Shown here: positions 25,277-36,190 of the stretch, piece by piece
How positions within the stretch are numbered: position 1 is the stretch's first letter
Layout: the number at the start of each line of letters is the position of its first letter
DNA from: Lineus longissimus
Taxonomy: Eukaryota; Nemertea; Pilidiophora; Heteronemertea; Lineidae
DNA length: 64,000 nucleotides
Direction of reading: 5' to 3'
Assembly (NCBI RefSeq): GCF_910592395.1
Contig: NC_088309.1
Span: 27,032,599 to 27,096,598 of the forward strand
Notes under the pieces: model-generated
Databases searched by the model: none
The model's input: the letters and a program-made list of their open reading frames with translations, nothing else
Told to the model about the DNA's origin: nothing
Made by a program: the position numbers and the translations under genes

Positions 25277-28071
25277 AGATGAGATGTGGCTTTTATTAAC
25301 GATGATATTCTGTATCTTGATGAAGAGGAGAAGGTCGCTAACATTATAAATACTATATGTCACATTCACGAGACCCCGTGTCATCCGGCAAGCTCCGTGT
25401 GGTGGTGGGGATCGCGTTTTGATGAGATTAACGTCCGAACTAACATTTCAAACTACGGTATACACATACATGTATACATCAGCAGATAAGTTTTGTAATC
25501 ACAGTTTCCGAGGGCGGGGCAATCTGTTCCGATTTAACAATGACAAGGCCTTCACACAATAACTGACATATCACTGCCCTCAAATGATGTAAAACCAGAT
25601 AATTCTATTGGCGAATGATCTAACCACCCTGGGCATTCTTAAATCCGCTTTAAATTTATCCCCAAGAAGAGGCAGAACGAACATGTGCGCTTCCTTTTGA
25701 TGGTCGGTGGCTGCAGGGTGGCATGATTAGAGACCGATTTCGCGATAGGAATAATTCCGGTCGTTCTGGCGTGGTATATACCGTCAGTCTATCAAACTAA
25801 GCAGCTAAAGAACAACATCATGATCACAAGAAAGTACGGATGGAGTTTTTATACACATGCCCGATCACTGAAAGAATATAGGAAACCCCTGATGAGTAGT
25901 CTAGCCATTCTTTTACCAGAAATTTGTCTTAAATCTTGTCCGAAAGAGCCATTTCTTGACTAAAGGGGCGGGGGACGCACAACAGTCTCTATCGCGACAG
26001 GCGCTGTGAGAAATCACGTGGTATATGTTGTACATTTCATGCTCGGTAAAGCATCATATTGTTGGTACCGCGAAATGATGTAGTGAGTGACTTTTGGTGA
26101 TGGGACACGGTCATATAGGCAAGGCGTCGAATCTCACGGGACTGGTCCAGTGACGGGTGATTTGTTTTCGACACAACCTGAGACAATAAGACATAACGTC
26201 ACCTCTTATGATGCGAAATTCCATTGCTGGATGTGTTTCTCTGGTATGGCAAATGGTCACATCCATACATATCATTTCATTTTTTCGGGGCATAGTTTCC
26301 TTTCAAACCAGAAAAAATTGCTTTTCATCGGTCATCACGAAAGAAAAATAATTATGTAGAATTCTCACGTTTGATGACAACAACGACATTGAAACACGAA
26401 TTTGATAAATCTGTGTCGGCGATTGATTTCAATGAAATGCAACCCCAGTAAGCAGTCTTCTCGTTGTGTGTCTGCTGGACTCGGTAACCCCTAGCCACCT
26501 CCAGAGCAAAAGTCTGTCGCTGAAGGATCTCTGGAACTGAGGGACTCCTCCTATGTCTCCTCCCATTCTCATCAGCGTGTTACTTCAAACCAAGACAACT
26601 CTGATTTGATAAATAGCAATCTGCCGTCTCATCAAGTACTCTCAGTGATCATACCTTGCCACTTGGAGGTTTCTTACAAAAACCATCACGGGGATAATTG
26701 CAGGGAAGTGTTTGCAGATCCCGTCTAGCGTTAGGCTTTTATAGTCACGATCTCCTACAGAATTCTTTCTCCTGTACCGATCACGATGCCTCACCGAGCT
26801 TTTAGCTTCCTAATGATACAAACATACCAAAGATTATTAGCTCAATCATATGTGAATTAACGACATAATGAATTTTGTCATTGCTGCTCTTCTGCGACAA
26901 ACAGCCCTGATGGCTCTTTGTTGGAGCACGCCCGCCACCGCGGATTAGCACAATCGGCGCCCGTTTGCGCACTCTTGAGAAGTTGACCTCCACGCAAAAA
27001 GACGGGAAGACGAGGAGCGAGCATTCTCACACGGCACATCAATCGATGACGTTCTACGTACGATGAGGATAATTAGAGTGCGATGTTGGCTTGGTTAAAT
27101 AGAAAACGATCTTGATAGGGTGGGGAAGCAATTATCAAGACGTGATATTCTGGTGGCAGGCTTGACAGGGCGTCACTAGGTTTTGTAAGCGAGGAGCATA
27201 CTGCATGCGGCGATCTATAGCACTGGTGGAGTTAGGAAAGGATGTCGCGAAATCAGCACGGCCCAGGAGCAGGAACATGTCACTGATCGACATGATTAAG
27301 TTTCTCTTCTTCTGAGTGACACTGCGAAAGGGGCTTTATGTCAGGTGCGCCAAGGTATGGGGTCCAGGCCAACACTGGCAACAGATCCAGCGCGGAGAAA
27401 AAGGCGGTGTCGCTCTCCCCTTTGTCTCTGCAATCGGCTTGATAACACAAAGCGTGCCGGTGTTCCGTGTCATTGCTCGTGTACTTCATAAAAATACCTA
27501 TGCGAAATTCCTTGACAAAAGCCACTACCAGTCCATTTCAAATATCCTTTCGGCCGCATTGTCTTGGACTTCCGTGGCAGTCGATTTCTCCATCCTATTC
27601 ATACTGTCTTATAGGGTGAGAGACGAGGCCGCGGAGTGTAACGTTATGGACGACTCGCGTAGTGGCTGTACATGTCTTTCCTGATAAGATGAGTTCACAT
27701 TCATCTTATCCAGTTTTGGACTCCACTTCACCATCGTGGACTTGGTTTCTCAAAGAGACGGTCATGAGGTCAGCCAACGCCGGTCCGGGAACCACTTGAA
27801 CTACTCGACGAAGGAGTGTCCGAACAACCGCGCTCGTTGCGCAGTCTGGTGTAATATTGTGGAATTGCTTCTCAGTCACAGAATGTTGCCAACCTTTTTT
27901 TCGCTGCACTGCACGAAATGGGTTGGAATACTGAGTTAATGTTGTTATTAATGTGATCAGTATTCTAGCTCTGATAGATGTGAGAGATGAGCCTGCCTTC
28001 TAGTCACGCCCAACACCTTCCCCAGTGGCTTGCCAACACGGTGACAAAACGGCAACGGATGTCACAATGAT
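25277..28071. other. intergenic region, no gene supported
   Basis: I see no coding region, RNA gene or clear repeat. The open frames (longest 122 codons at 27316-27684) lack family similarity and splice context, and are overlapped by comparable frames on the other strand. Confidence 0.55.
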
Positions 28072-28687
28072 GGCTTATTATAAACCGCGAGATGCGGAAT
28101 GCGAAATCGCGAGATGCCAACCTCGGTGAAAGTACCATGCGCCACAGGATGTATTGCAAATATGGAACCTGAAAAGGCGAAAATTCATGAGACCGAGGCT
28201 ATAGAAGGGAGCTATCCTTGTTTTGATTGGCCCGTTGAAATAGACTCCGCTGTGCGATGTGTGGAATTAAGCCTAATTTATAGCCTAGTTTCGATGGTCA
28301 GACTATCCCGCACTATTTTTAGGGATGACCAGACGTTCACCAAGTGCATGCCCTGTGTTATCGGTCAATAATGTGTATGGTGACTTGTGCCGCCAGGCGT
28401 AACGGGAAAATAATCCTGATACATGCTGCATCCTGAACCTCGTGGTATTATACTCACACTTGATAAGTTGCAAAAACCTTTGTGGTCAAGATGAACATGC
28501 AGTTGCATGTAGCCTTTGTATTGTCTTCGGCCCTACTATCATTGAATGGAGAAGTGGACAGCAGCATCAGAAATGGTGATTGTCATTGTCCAGGGAAGTA
28601 GAAAATCAGTCTTGTGACAGAAAATAATGATTAGGCCTACTCATCTCTCGATTTCGCGATTTCTCATCTCGCGGTTTATAATAAGCC
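28072..28687. mobile_element. 616-bp element with about 45-bp terminal inverted repeats
   Basis: The left end starts GGCTTATTATAAACCGCGAG and the right end finishes CTCGCGGTTTATAATAAGCC, a perfect 20-base terminal inverted repeat. Pairing continues imperfectly inwards through repeated CGCGAGATG or CGCGAAAT motifs. The interior has no plausible transposase, so this is a candidate nonautonomous DNA transposon. No target-site duplication is evident (flanks ACAATGAT and TGGCAAGA), which leaves the exact ends open. Confidence 0.65.
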
Positions 28688-28849
28688 TGGCAAGATTGGA
28701 TCACTCATTTTTCTCACCAAGTTTTACCCAGGAGACAGGAGTGTTTAATGGACAACCCATTACTAAGTGACCCGACCGAATCAAGTTTGATATCATGCTA
28801 TCAAAGTTGGCAATTGTAATCTGTTTCGAATGATTGCAGGTTTCGAAAC

Positions 28850-29738
28850 TGAGCGCCCTACGAACGACGAACTACAAAGTATGAATGTCTGTCGAGTCAT
28901 CAAGTCCTCTATCTGTTAATTGATTGACACGACACTGAACCATCTTTTATACTTGGTTGTAGGAGGAATTGGGGAATGATCTTTAAAAATCGTCGATAAA
29001 ATGCATTTACGTCGTCTTTTGGCTTACGGAACCTGCCTAATGCATTTCCACAGCTCGGCAAATGTACATGTACAAGTATGTATGCTAAAGCCAATCCCAC
29101 ATTTTGACAATGCCTGTCATATTGACCATTGACAGAACAAAAGGTTCTATTGAGCAGATAACTGCTAGCCGGCTTTGTTCAAGGGGGTGCCCACATGCTG
29201 TGACGTCAAATGTATTGTCTTTGGTCATGATCGGTCGCGGTTGATTTGAACGCCAGTCGGTTGGTGTGTGAGCTGCGGAGAACATCGCAGGAACACTTTC
29301 TTCGATTTCAAGCTTAAAAATGCCTTCAAATTTCCCGAAACAAATCAAAACGGCTGCAGCAGAAGGTAAGGTACAGTATCTATTCCTGATAAAGGTATGG
29401 GTTGGTTTCAAAGGGTTTTTATTGTAGAAATAGTCATATACAATCAAGGCGGGAATGAACTGCGCAGTTTGAAATTTCAAGCCAGACATGTTTGAATTAT
29501 GCACATCACTGCACTTCATGTACACGTTCAACGGCAATTTTAATTGCCATCCCTAATCAAATACCATTTGCTCAAAGAAACTAAAGGCGCACGTCCAAGT
29601 CATGATGGTGAAGATGGAAGTGATCATGTTAATTCTGCGAGATCCCATCATTGCTCTTCTATCCTCTGATGTGGAAATCTCCACTGAATTCATGAAGTTT
29701 TGTCTAATTATATGTAAATACACGTAAACAGTTAACAG
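28850..29738 (-). pseudogene. possible GPCR remnant (weak)
   Basis: Read on the minus strand from 29738, the sequence gives YVYLHIIRQNFMNS, then a polar stretch with DRRAMMGSRRINMITSIFTI and a hydrophobic run ending SFFEQMVFD. That pattern is like the end of TM5, loop 3 and TM6 of a rhodopsin-family receptor. Further on, at about 29030-28970, it reads NAFYRRFLKI, like a helix 8. The frame is broken by stops, and the distance between the two parts is too long for TM7 alone. If real it is a dead copy interrupted by an insertion. The lower part is homologous to 3996-4245. No normal CWxP motif is seen in the TM6-like part, so confidence is low. Confidence 0.27.
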
Positions 29739-31455
29739 TTTTAAATTCAACAACCATTTGGCGGCCACTATCCCGACTGTGGTGTAGCACCCGACTATAA
29801 CTGGCATGAAAAGGGGATACGCTGGTTATGGATGTCAGATCGTGGTTCCCTGACCTTTGCAAACAATTTCACTGGACGTAACCCACGCGGCGACACCAAG
29901 GACCGCTGGCTGATCTATTGATATGTTCGCAGTAAGGGTGTCAAAGTCGGAGAGACGAAGAGCCACTCGTCTCTTGTAGGGGGTTCACTTGGAAGTGTTT
30001 GCATTTGTTAGCCTATAAACACAATATTTTAATCGTTCAGTCTTGGGTTTGGCGGAGAGAACTAATCTTACATAAGTCCCAGAACAATATCATATGTCTT
30101 TATGGCAATATTTATTACTGGGACCCAGTACAGTGCCGTTCTATCCAATATTCCTGGGGCTGTTGGAGAGGCTTCTTGTTTAAACAGTGCCATTCTGCCC
30201 CTTCTAAGGCATACAATGGTAACTACTGAATTGACTGCGAAATGAACGCAGTTAAACACAATGCGAATAATTCAGTCTCGGTTTCGCTAAAAAGAAGACG
30301 ATATGTTATTATTTGATAATGTATATGATCATGATAATTAGGAGACCCTGTGTGTGTGTTTAATCCAACATACTTTGATGTGATTGAAGATGGAAGTTTG
30401 CCATTGAAGGTATTATAAAGACAGCATTTAGTATGCTACCTGGTGCTATTCTGATGAACCATATTGCCAAAAAAACTTAAGTGGCAGATCTCTATAGTCT
30501 TAATTCACGTTGCGACTGTCCAAGTGAAAGGTAAGTCTTGCTGAAAATATATTGGAAGGAAATATTGATGTTGACGTTCCTGAGTCTGACCTTTAGCTTG
30601 ATCTGTCTCATGATTTCATGATTTTAAATTCAACAACCATTCATATGGCGGCCACTATCCCGACTGTGGTGTAGCACCCGACTATAACTGGCATGAAAAG
30701 GGGATACGCTGGTTATGGATGTCAGATCGTGGTTCCCTGACCTTTGCAAACAATTTCACTGGACGTAACCCACGCGGCGACACCAAGGACCGCTGGCTGA
30801 TCTATTGATATGTTCGCAGTAAGGGTGTCAAAGTCGGAGAGACGAAGAGCCACTCGTCTCTTGTAGGGGGTTCACTTGGAAGTGTTTGCATTTGTTAGCC
30901 TATAAACACAAGATTTTAATCGTTCAGTCTTGGGTTTGGCGGAGAAAACTAATCTTACATAAGTCCCAGAACAATATCATATGTCTTTATGGCAATATTT
31001 ATTACTGGGACCCAGTACAGTGCCGTTCTATCCAATATTCCTGGGGCTGTTGGAGAGGCTTCTTGTCTAAACAGTGCCATTCTGCCCCCTCTAAGGCATA
31101 CATTGGTAACTAATGAATTGACTGCGAAATGAACGCAGTCGAACACAATGTGAATAATTCAGTCTCGGTTTCGCCGAAAAGAAGGCGATATGTTATACTT
31201 TGATGTGATTGGAGATGGAAGTTTATAGTGCCTTTAAAGGTATTATTAAGACAGCATTAGTATGCTATACATGGTGCTATTCTGATGGACTACATTGTCA
31301 GGAAAACTAAAGTGGCAGGTCTCCATAGTCTTAATTCACGTTGCGACTGTCCAGGTGAAAGGCAAGTCTTGCTGAAAATTCATTGGAAGGAAATCTTGAT
31401 CTTTACCTGTGTTCCTGAATTTGACCATTAACTTGATCTGTCTCATGATTTCAGA
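29739..31455. repeat. tandem direct duplication, two units of about 0.85 kb
   Basis: The first unit starts TTTTAAATTCAACAACCATT at 29739 and the second repeats this from about 30623. They share nearly identical sequence (the CAACAACCATT, GTGGTGTAGCACC and CTGGGGCTGTTGGAGAGGC landmarks), then a more diverged tail ending CTTGATCTGTCTCATGATTT in both. Unit 2 lacks about 50 bases present in unit 1 around 30310-30370. The paired 75/76-codon frames in the two units differ mostly by amino-acid-changing substitutions, so I do not call them genes. Confidence 0.85.
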
Positions 31456-32686
31456 GGTGATTGACCCCTCGGCCCATGAGGTGTGAAAGCGAGAATGATG
31501 AGTGCCAGTCTTCAGAATGACGAGGTGGCAGTGCCCAGTTTAAGCAGGTAGGATGCAGAACTTGTGTAACCAAATACGACTCAGATCCACCTGATGCATA
31601 TGAGTGTATATCCAGAGCAGGCTAACGAAACGTCTCTTCCATCTTGACCCTCAAATGTATTGACATCGCTCAGCTTCGAGACAACGCTCGTATGGGCGGA
31701 GGAGGCAATAGCGCTGGAAGTTCAGTATGGACTCTTCGGATCGATACCCCAGGGTTATAACTGCAATGTGTGCAGAATCGTAGTGGCACGAAGAAACGCA
31801 CAGGGGAACAAATTCACATACGAGATGGAGACTGGCCTTCAGGCACAACAATCAAGCTTCTGAGACGCTCCCTATAATATCGATGTATCTTATTTCATTT
31901 TCAGGGTCATGGAACAACTCTTCCCTCCGTGAGAAGACCTCCATGGAGACAGAAATAACTCTGGGCCAAGTCTCAGTAGAACCATACCTTTACCCGACGT
32001 CACCAACCAGGGAAGGACATGTTTTCCAGTGGTCATTCCATTGTGCTAGGCTTCGAATCCAACCAAACTGGAGCGCCACCTGTTCACAAATGTAGTGCCT
32101 TCATAGCTTTTTGTTAGAAATATCGTTCATAATCCAGGACAAAATTTGACACGTCCTTCCTGTGCTAGTGACCGTTCAAATTGCATGAGCCCGTTGATGA
32201 TGTCTTTTAACGTGGCATTAAGTTGATTGGACTTAACTGCATGAGGTAACGCCTAGTAAGTGTCTTGACTTTGTGGCAACAAGCGGTTCCTGTGAAGAAC
32301 AATCAGGACCAAGTGTGTTGTCGCACCACTTTCGCTGTCACAATCACATCAACATTATCAGGATGATCAGGTCACAGATCGCCGATACTTCAGGGGAGTC
32401 GGGGAAAAAACTCTGGTGTAAAAGCAGAAAATTTCCCCTGGAAAAATTGTCCGGGCCTATTGTATTCTGTCGGATTATGCTATGAATGGTTTTGTACTAG
32501 TTGCTGTGACCGCCAATAGTTCCAGATAAAAGTGAGTGATAGAATGCTTGGTTCCCGGACATTCTATCCCCGGCTGCAGAAACTCCCAGAAAAAAGTTGT
32601 AAATTCTACTCTGATAATTTCTTGTTCAATGAAGATATCATAAACAAGACCGTGATATTTGTCATCCTCTTCTCCTCAGTGACCCT

Positions 32687-33031
32687 TGACGTCGCCAATT
32701 TGATTGGCCCATCATAAAGACGTTATGGAACGACACTCTGACTTTATTAGAAGGCGTTCCGTCCTCTCAACTATCCCCTCAGACGTCACCGAAAAAAGTG
32801 TTCTTCATGCAGATTTGGGCCCTGTTGAAACGAGAACTGGTGTTGTGCCTCCTAAGACTTTCTATTGCCCGACACATCGCCTATTGCTTGCACGAAATTT
32901 GGCAACATGTCTGAATACTGAAATTTCCCGAACTACAAAATTGACTCAAAACTCCCGCTCTCGCATATCGTCACGCCCCTTTAAACTTAGGGGATTCCCC
33001 ATTTGCTACTCGTTGATGTCACGTGACGTAA
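32687..33031 (+). promoter_or_regulatory. promoter-like cluster upstream of the coiled-coil gene
   Basis: Sites seen in order: TGACGTCG (32687, CRE-like), GCCAAT (32694) and GATTGGC (32702) as an opposed CCAAT pair, GACGTCAC (32782), CACGCCCC (32972), the perfect kappaB palindrome GGGGATTCCCC (32990-33000), and GTCACGTGAC (33018-33027, an E-box/CLEAR-type decamer) overlapping TGACGTAA. The segment is CpG-replete, whereas the DNA from about 33.65 kb onwards is strongly depleted. That is where a promoter of the gene coding from 35309 would be expected. No TATA box or transcription start is established, and a 138-codon frame at 32704-33120 overlapping it matches nothing I know. Confidence 0.4.
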
Positions 33032-33120
33032 ACTTTACTGGGAAATGTCCACAGAAACATTTCAAAGTTCGATTTCTCCGTTCGCATACTTATTCCCATG
33101 CTGGTTGTGTGCTAAGGTAG

Positions 33121-34856
33121 ACCTCATGTCATTCTGATCACGTTTGTACTAATAGTAAGGCGTGTGGAATGTGCTTTCACTGAAATAACTAAATGTTTGC
33201 GACGTGTTTTCAATCGCAATGCATAATGATAAGGCTACACAGTACATGGTCATGACACTGTTAGTGTTAGTAGCTCATCGATGATGTACTCCAAAATCAA
33301 TGCACCTTCATATCAATAGAACTTAAGCCCAGCGTAAGGTTCACGAATTACATGTCAGTCATGATATCTATTTCACTAGCAGGGCTTCCTCAATCAAGGC
33401 CCTAACCCATAGCAGTAACAGTAGCACCATGTCCATGGGCACCAGGCCCACCACTGGCACCAGGGGAGTCCTACTTCTAGGGCTATGCCTGCTATCGGCA
33501 TCTACTCAATGTCATAATGATATTTCCAATTAAAACTAAACGAAGATACGACGTGACAGTGGCGTTGAGATTTGTGTACGCCCTCCCCCCCCCCAGCGCG
33601 CTATCATGCCTCCATTAGCCATAGGCGATGAGTGGTGGAGTGTGATCACTATCAGTAGCAGCCACCTTAGTTTTATAGCTAATGAAATAATCAACTTAAA
33701 AACGGGATTTTGTTTTAAAACACTTGTTCAATTTATTAGTGAGTAGAGATCTCACATTTTCAGTGAGTTCACAAATTAGTGATCTTGTTCCAATTCCAAT
33801 ACCATCATTCTCAATCAACATCCAAAAACTGGCCAACTAAGTTATATGTCACCCTTTTTGCTTTTAATTGATTAAACGAATGTTACTGAAACACGACAAA
33901 ACCAACCTGACCATTTGGGAATGATTTGCAAGTTGGACTCAATTGTAACTGCAAGTAAATTGGCTTTGAGTAATTAGCAGGGTAATCCTCCTCACTACTT
34001 ACTTTCATCAAACATGCCATTTATTACTGATTGCTGTTCACATAATTGATTGGTCAAAGGCATGGCAAGTAAGAACTGCTAATCAACTATTGAATACAAT
34101 TCACTAATCTTAGTAATTCAGCCTGTCGGAAAAAATTGAGAGTAATAATTTTCAATTTTTTCGTAATTTTTAACTTTTTGTGATGTTACCCTCCTTACTC
34201 AGGTCTTGGGGCTTGTTTAATGGAGATCAATTTGCTATTTGAAAATTTGAAGTTTATCATACTAGCATGCCTTTTCACTGTTATAGTGTAAAGGTTTGAG
34301 TATTTTATGGTATATAATGGGAATGGGAATGAATGATTTCTGTTACACTTCTTCTATGTTCAGATAATGTGAAGTAGGCCTATGTAAATGACTTTCTTTA
34401 CGGTATGAATTATGGTTTGATTGGCATAGCTTTTGTGGTTGTTAGTATAGGTATGCCAGCAGCTTTGGTTTAATCCAATTCCTTTTCAACATGCATGTAG
34501 CTCATGGAATTTGTGTTTATTTGCACCCCCAGGCCAACAGGTCAGACACGTTAAGCAGACAGAACTGTTAAAGAAATGCTAAGATTTGACCTTAAAGCCA
34601 GCTCTAGCTGGGCCTGAATGTAGACCGTTGGTCAAGATTATAACTGGAATAACATGTTAAGAGCACTGAAGTTTTGTGAAAAGTACCATGCATGGATAGC
34701 TGCATCGTGGACACAATTCTTGTTTCTTCTTTGACTGCTGCTACGACCCACTCATGCCAAGTTACTTTTATTGAGAGTACGTGATGATTTCATAGCACTA
34801 AAGTTGCGTCCTTCCTTTCTGATAGATCTAACGTTTGGTCATTGTGTCTTTTCAGG
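33121..34856. other. non-coding, probably 5' intron of the coiled-coil gene
   Basis: No exon is visible. CpG falls to almost none: I count zero at 33901-34080 and zero at 34201-34380. A C-run lies at about 33586-33595. If transcription starts near 33.0 kb, this would be the first intron, ending at the TTGTGTCTTTTCAG acceptor at 34856. Confidence 0.4.
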
Positions 34857-35308
34857 TGTTCGGCAGAGGGAAGACATAAAGTAGTGACCTTACAAGACCC
34901 TGAAGCAGACGCCGTGCATGAACACATGAAGAGATTATAGACAAATTGCCATTACTTTTATACTATTTTTAGAAGGAACATTTTATACAGATTTTACAGG
35001 AATTTTTACATTTCATACGTGTGGAAGACGTTTTTGATATACATTTTAAGTTTCTAAGGATTATATTCATTAACATATATTTTTCTATGGATTTAGACAT
35101 TACACATATCAAACATTTTGTCATCATATCATGCTATGATCAAGTTGGTCATCAACTTTTTCCAATGTCAGGAGTCTCATTAGATTCTAACCAAACTTGT
35201 TGATACTTGGTCAGTGATGTCCTGGGGCATTGTGATTTGTATGATACCAGTGCTGTTGCTAAGTTTCACATCCTCTATTCTGTATTGTTGAAAGTGAATA
35301 CCTAAAAG
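34857..35308 (+). other. probable 5' UTR part of coding exon 1
   Basis: A good acceptor (pyrimidine-rich, TTTTCAG ending at 34856) precedes this AT-rich leader. A second, weaker acceptor-like TTTTACAG ends near 34999. The leader contains short upstream ATGs followed closely by stops (for example at 34917). An in-frame TAA at 35303-35305 lies directly before the start codon. The exact 5' end is not determined. Confidence 0.4.
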
Positions 35309-36190
35309 ATGGACTATCAGCGTAGACCTAGATCAGGGACGGGTAGTCTTCATGGCGATCGTCCACGTCCACGATCTGGAAGTGGAACGGGAAGCCTACG
35401 GAATGAATCTCTACAACGATCTGAACTTGAACGTTACGTGGCGGAATTGAAATCTGATTTGGAGGCAGAAAGATCACGATGTCGACAGCTACAACGTGAC
35501 AAGTTAGCTGAGATTAGAGGCATACGCCAGGCAGCCGAGGATGACAAAAATGAGGCGTTAGAGCAATTGCATTCTGGAATGCAAGAGGAATTTGAGCAGG
35601 AAAAGGAAAAATTGGTGAGACAGGTCTCTCATGATAAGGACAGGGAGGCCCAGCGGACTACTAAACAGCAGGAGGACTTTATCACACAAATGCAGGTACA
35701 ATTTGTGAAGGATAGAGACACGGCTGTTAGATCTGCTCTAGAGAAGGAGAAAAGCAATCGGCAGCCGGAACGACGGAGTAATCTGAACGGCGAAATGGTT
35801 CAAAAACTTCAGCAGGAACTCAAGTTGTTACGCCAAAGTAAACAAGACATGGAGGATCAGTATCGGCGAAAATGCGAACTCGAACATGAAAAGAATAATG
35901 AGATTAAGCGTTTAAAACAAAAACATGAAATTGATTTGCGTCGCATTGCAAAAGAGACGAAGGCAAAAGTATTGAAGGATGTGCAGGAGTTGAAAAGCGT
36001 TGAGAGGTCTTTGGAATCGAAAGGACTAGAAATTGCCAAAAATGAAAATATCGTGAAGTCGCTGGAAGGTGTGCGGCATGATCTTGGTGAAAAGTTGAAC
36101 CAATTCCGCTCGGCGTACAATACGCCCCGGCCATCATCGAGGACGTCTACATCTCAGACCTCTCCACCGGACAAGCTGCTTCCTTCATCT
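35309..36190 (+). CDS. RIMBP: coding exon 1: basic Ser/Gly N terminus and JAKMIP-like coiled coil
   Basis: This exon has 294 codons. The ATG has A at -3 and G at +4, and an in-frame TAA six bases upstream fixes it as the first possible start. Residues 1-33 are Arg/Ser/Gly-rich with an internal repeat (RPRSGTGSL, then RPRSGSGTGSLR). Residues about 35-267 are a charged coiled coil. The part from 167 (LQQELKLLRQSKQDMEDQY) through EIKRLKQKHEIDLRRIAKET parallels the JAKMIP segment of form LQQEI-x-ELK and RIKRECERDIRRL. Residues 271-294 are Ser/Thr/Pro-rich. The donor is TCATCT|GTATGT. The frame runs on 34 codons into the intron before a stop, with hydrophobic, non-coiled sequence, so the splice is favoured. 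Confidence 0.88.

Noticed and set aside
29999-31146. Paired 75/76-codon frames conserved between the two duplicated units
   Set aside because: The few differences between copies mostly change amino acids, and similar frames exist on the other strand, so there is no sign of coding constraint.
32704-33120. 138-codon plus-strand frame
   Set aside because: No family similarity, no low-complexity or domain pattern, and it overlaps the promoter-like cluster. It could be part of an untranslated first exon at most.
33659-33670. GCCACCTTAG resembling the right end of the MITE at 10 kb
   Set aside because: Similarity stops after about 10 bases, and the GGACATC block is missing.
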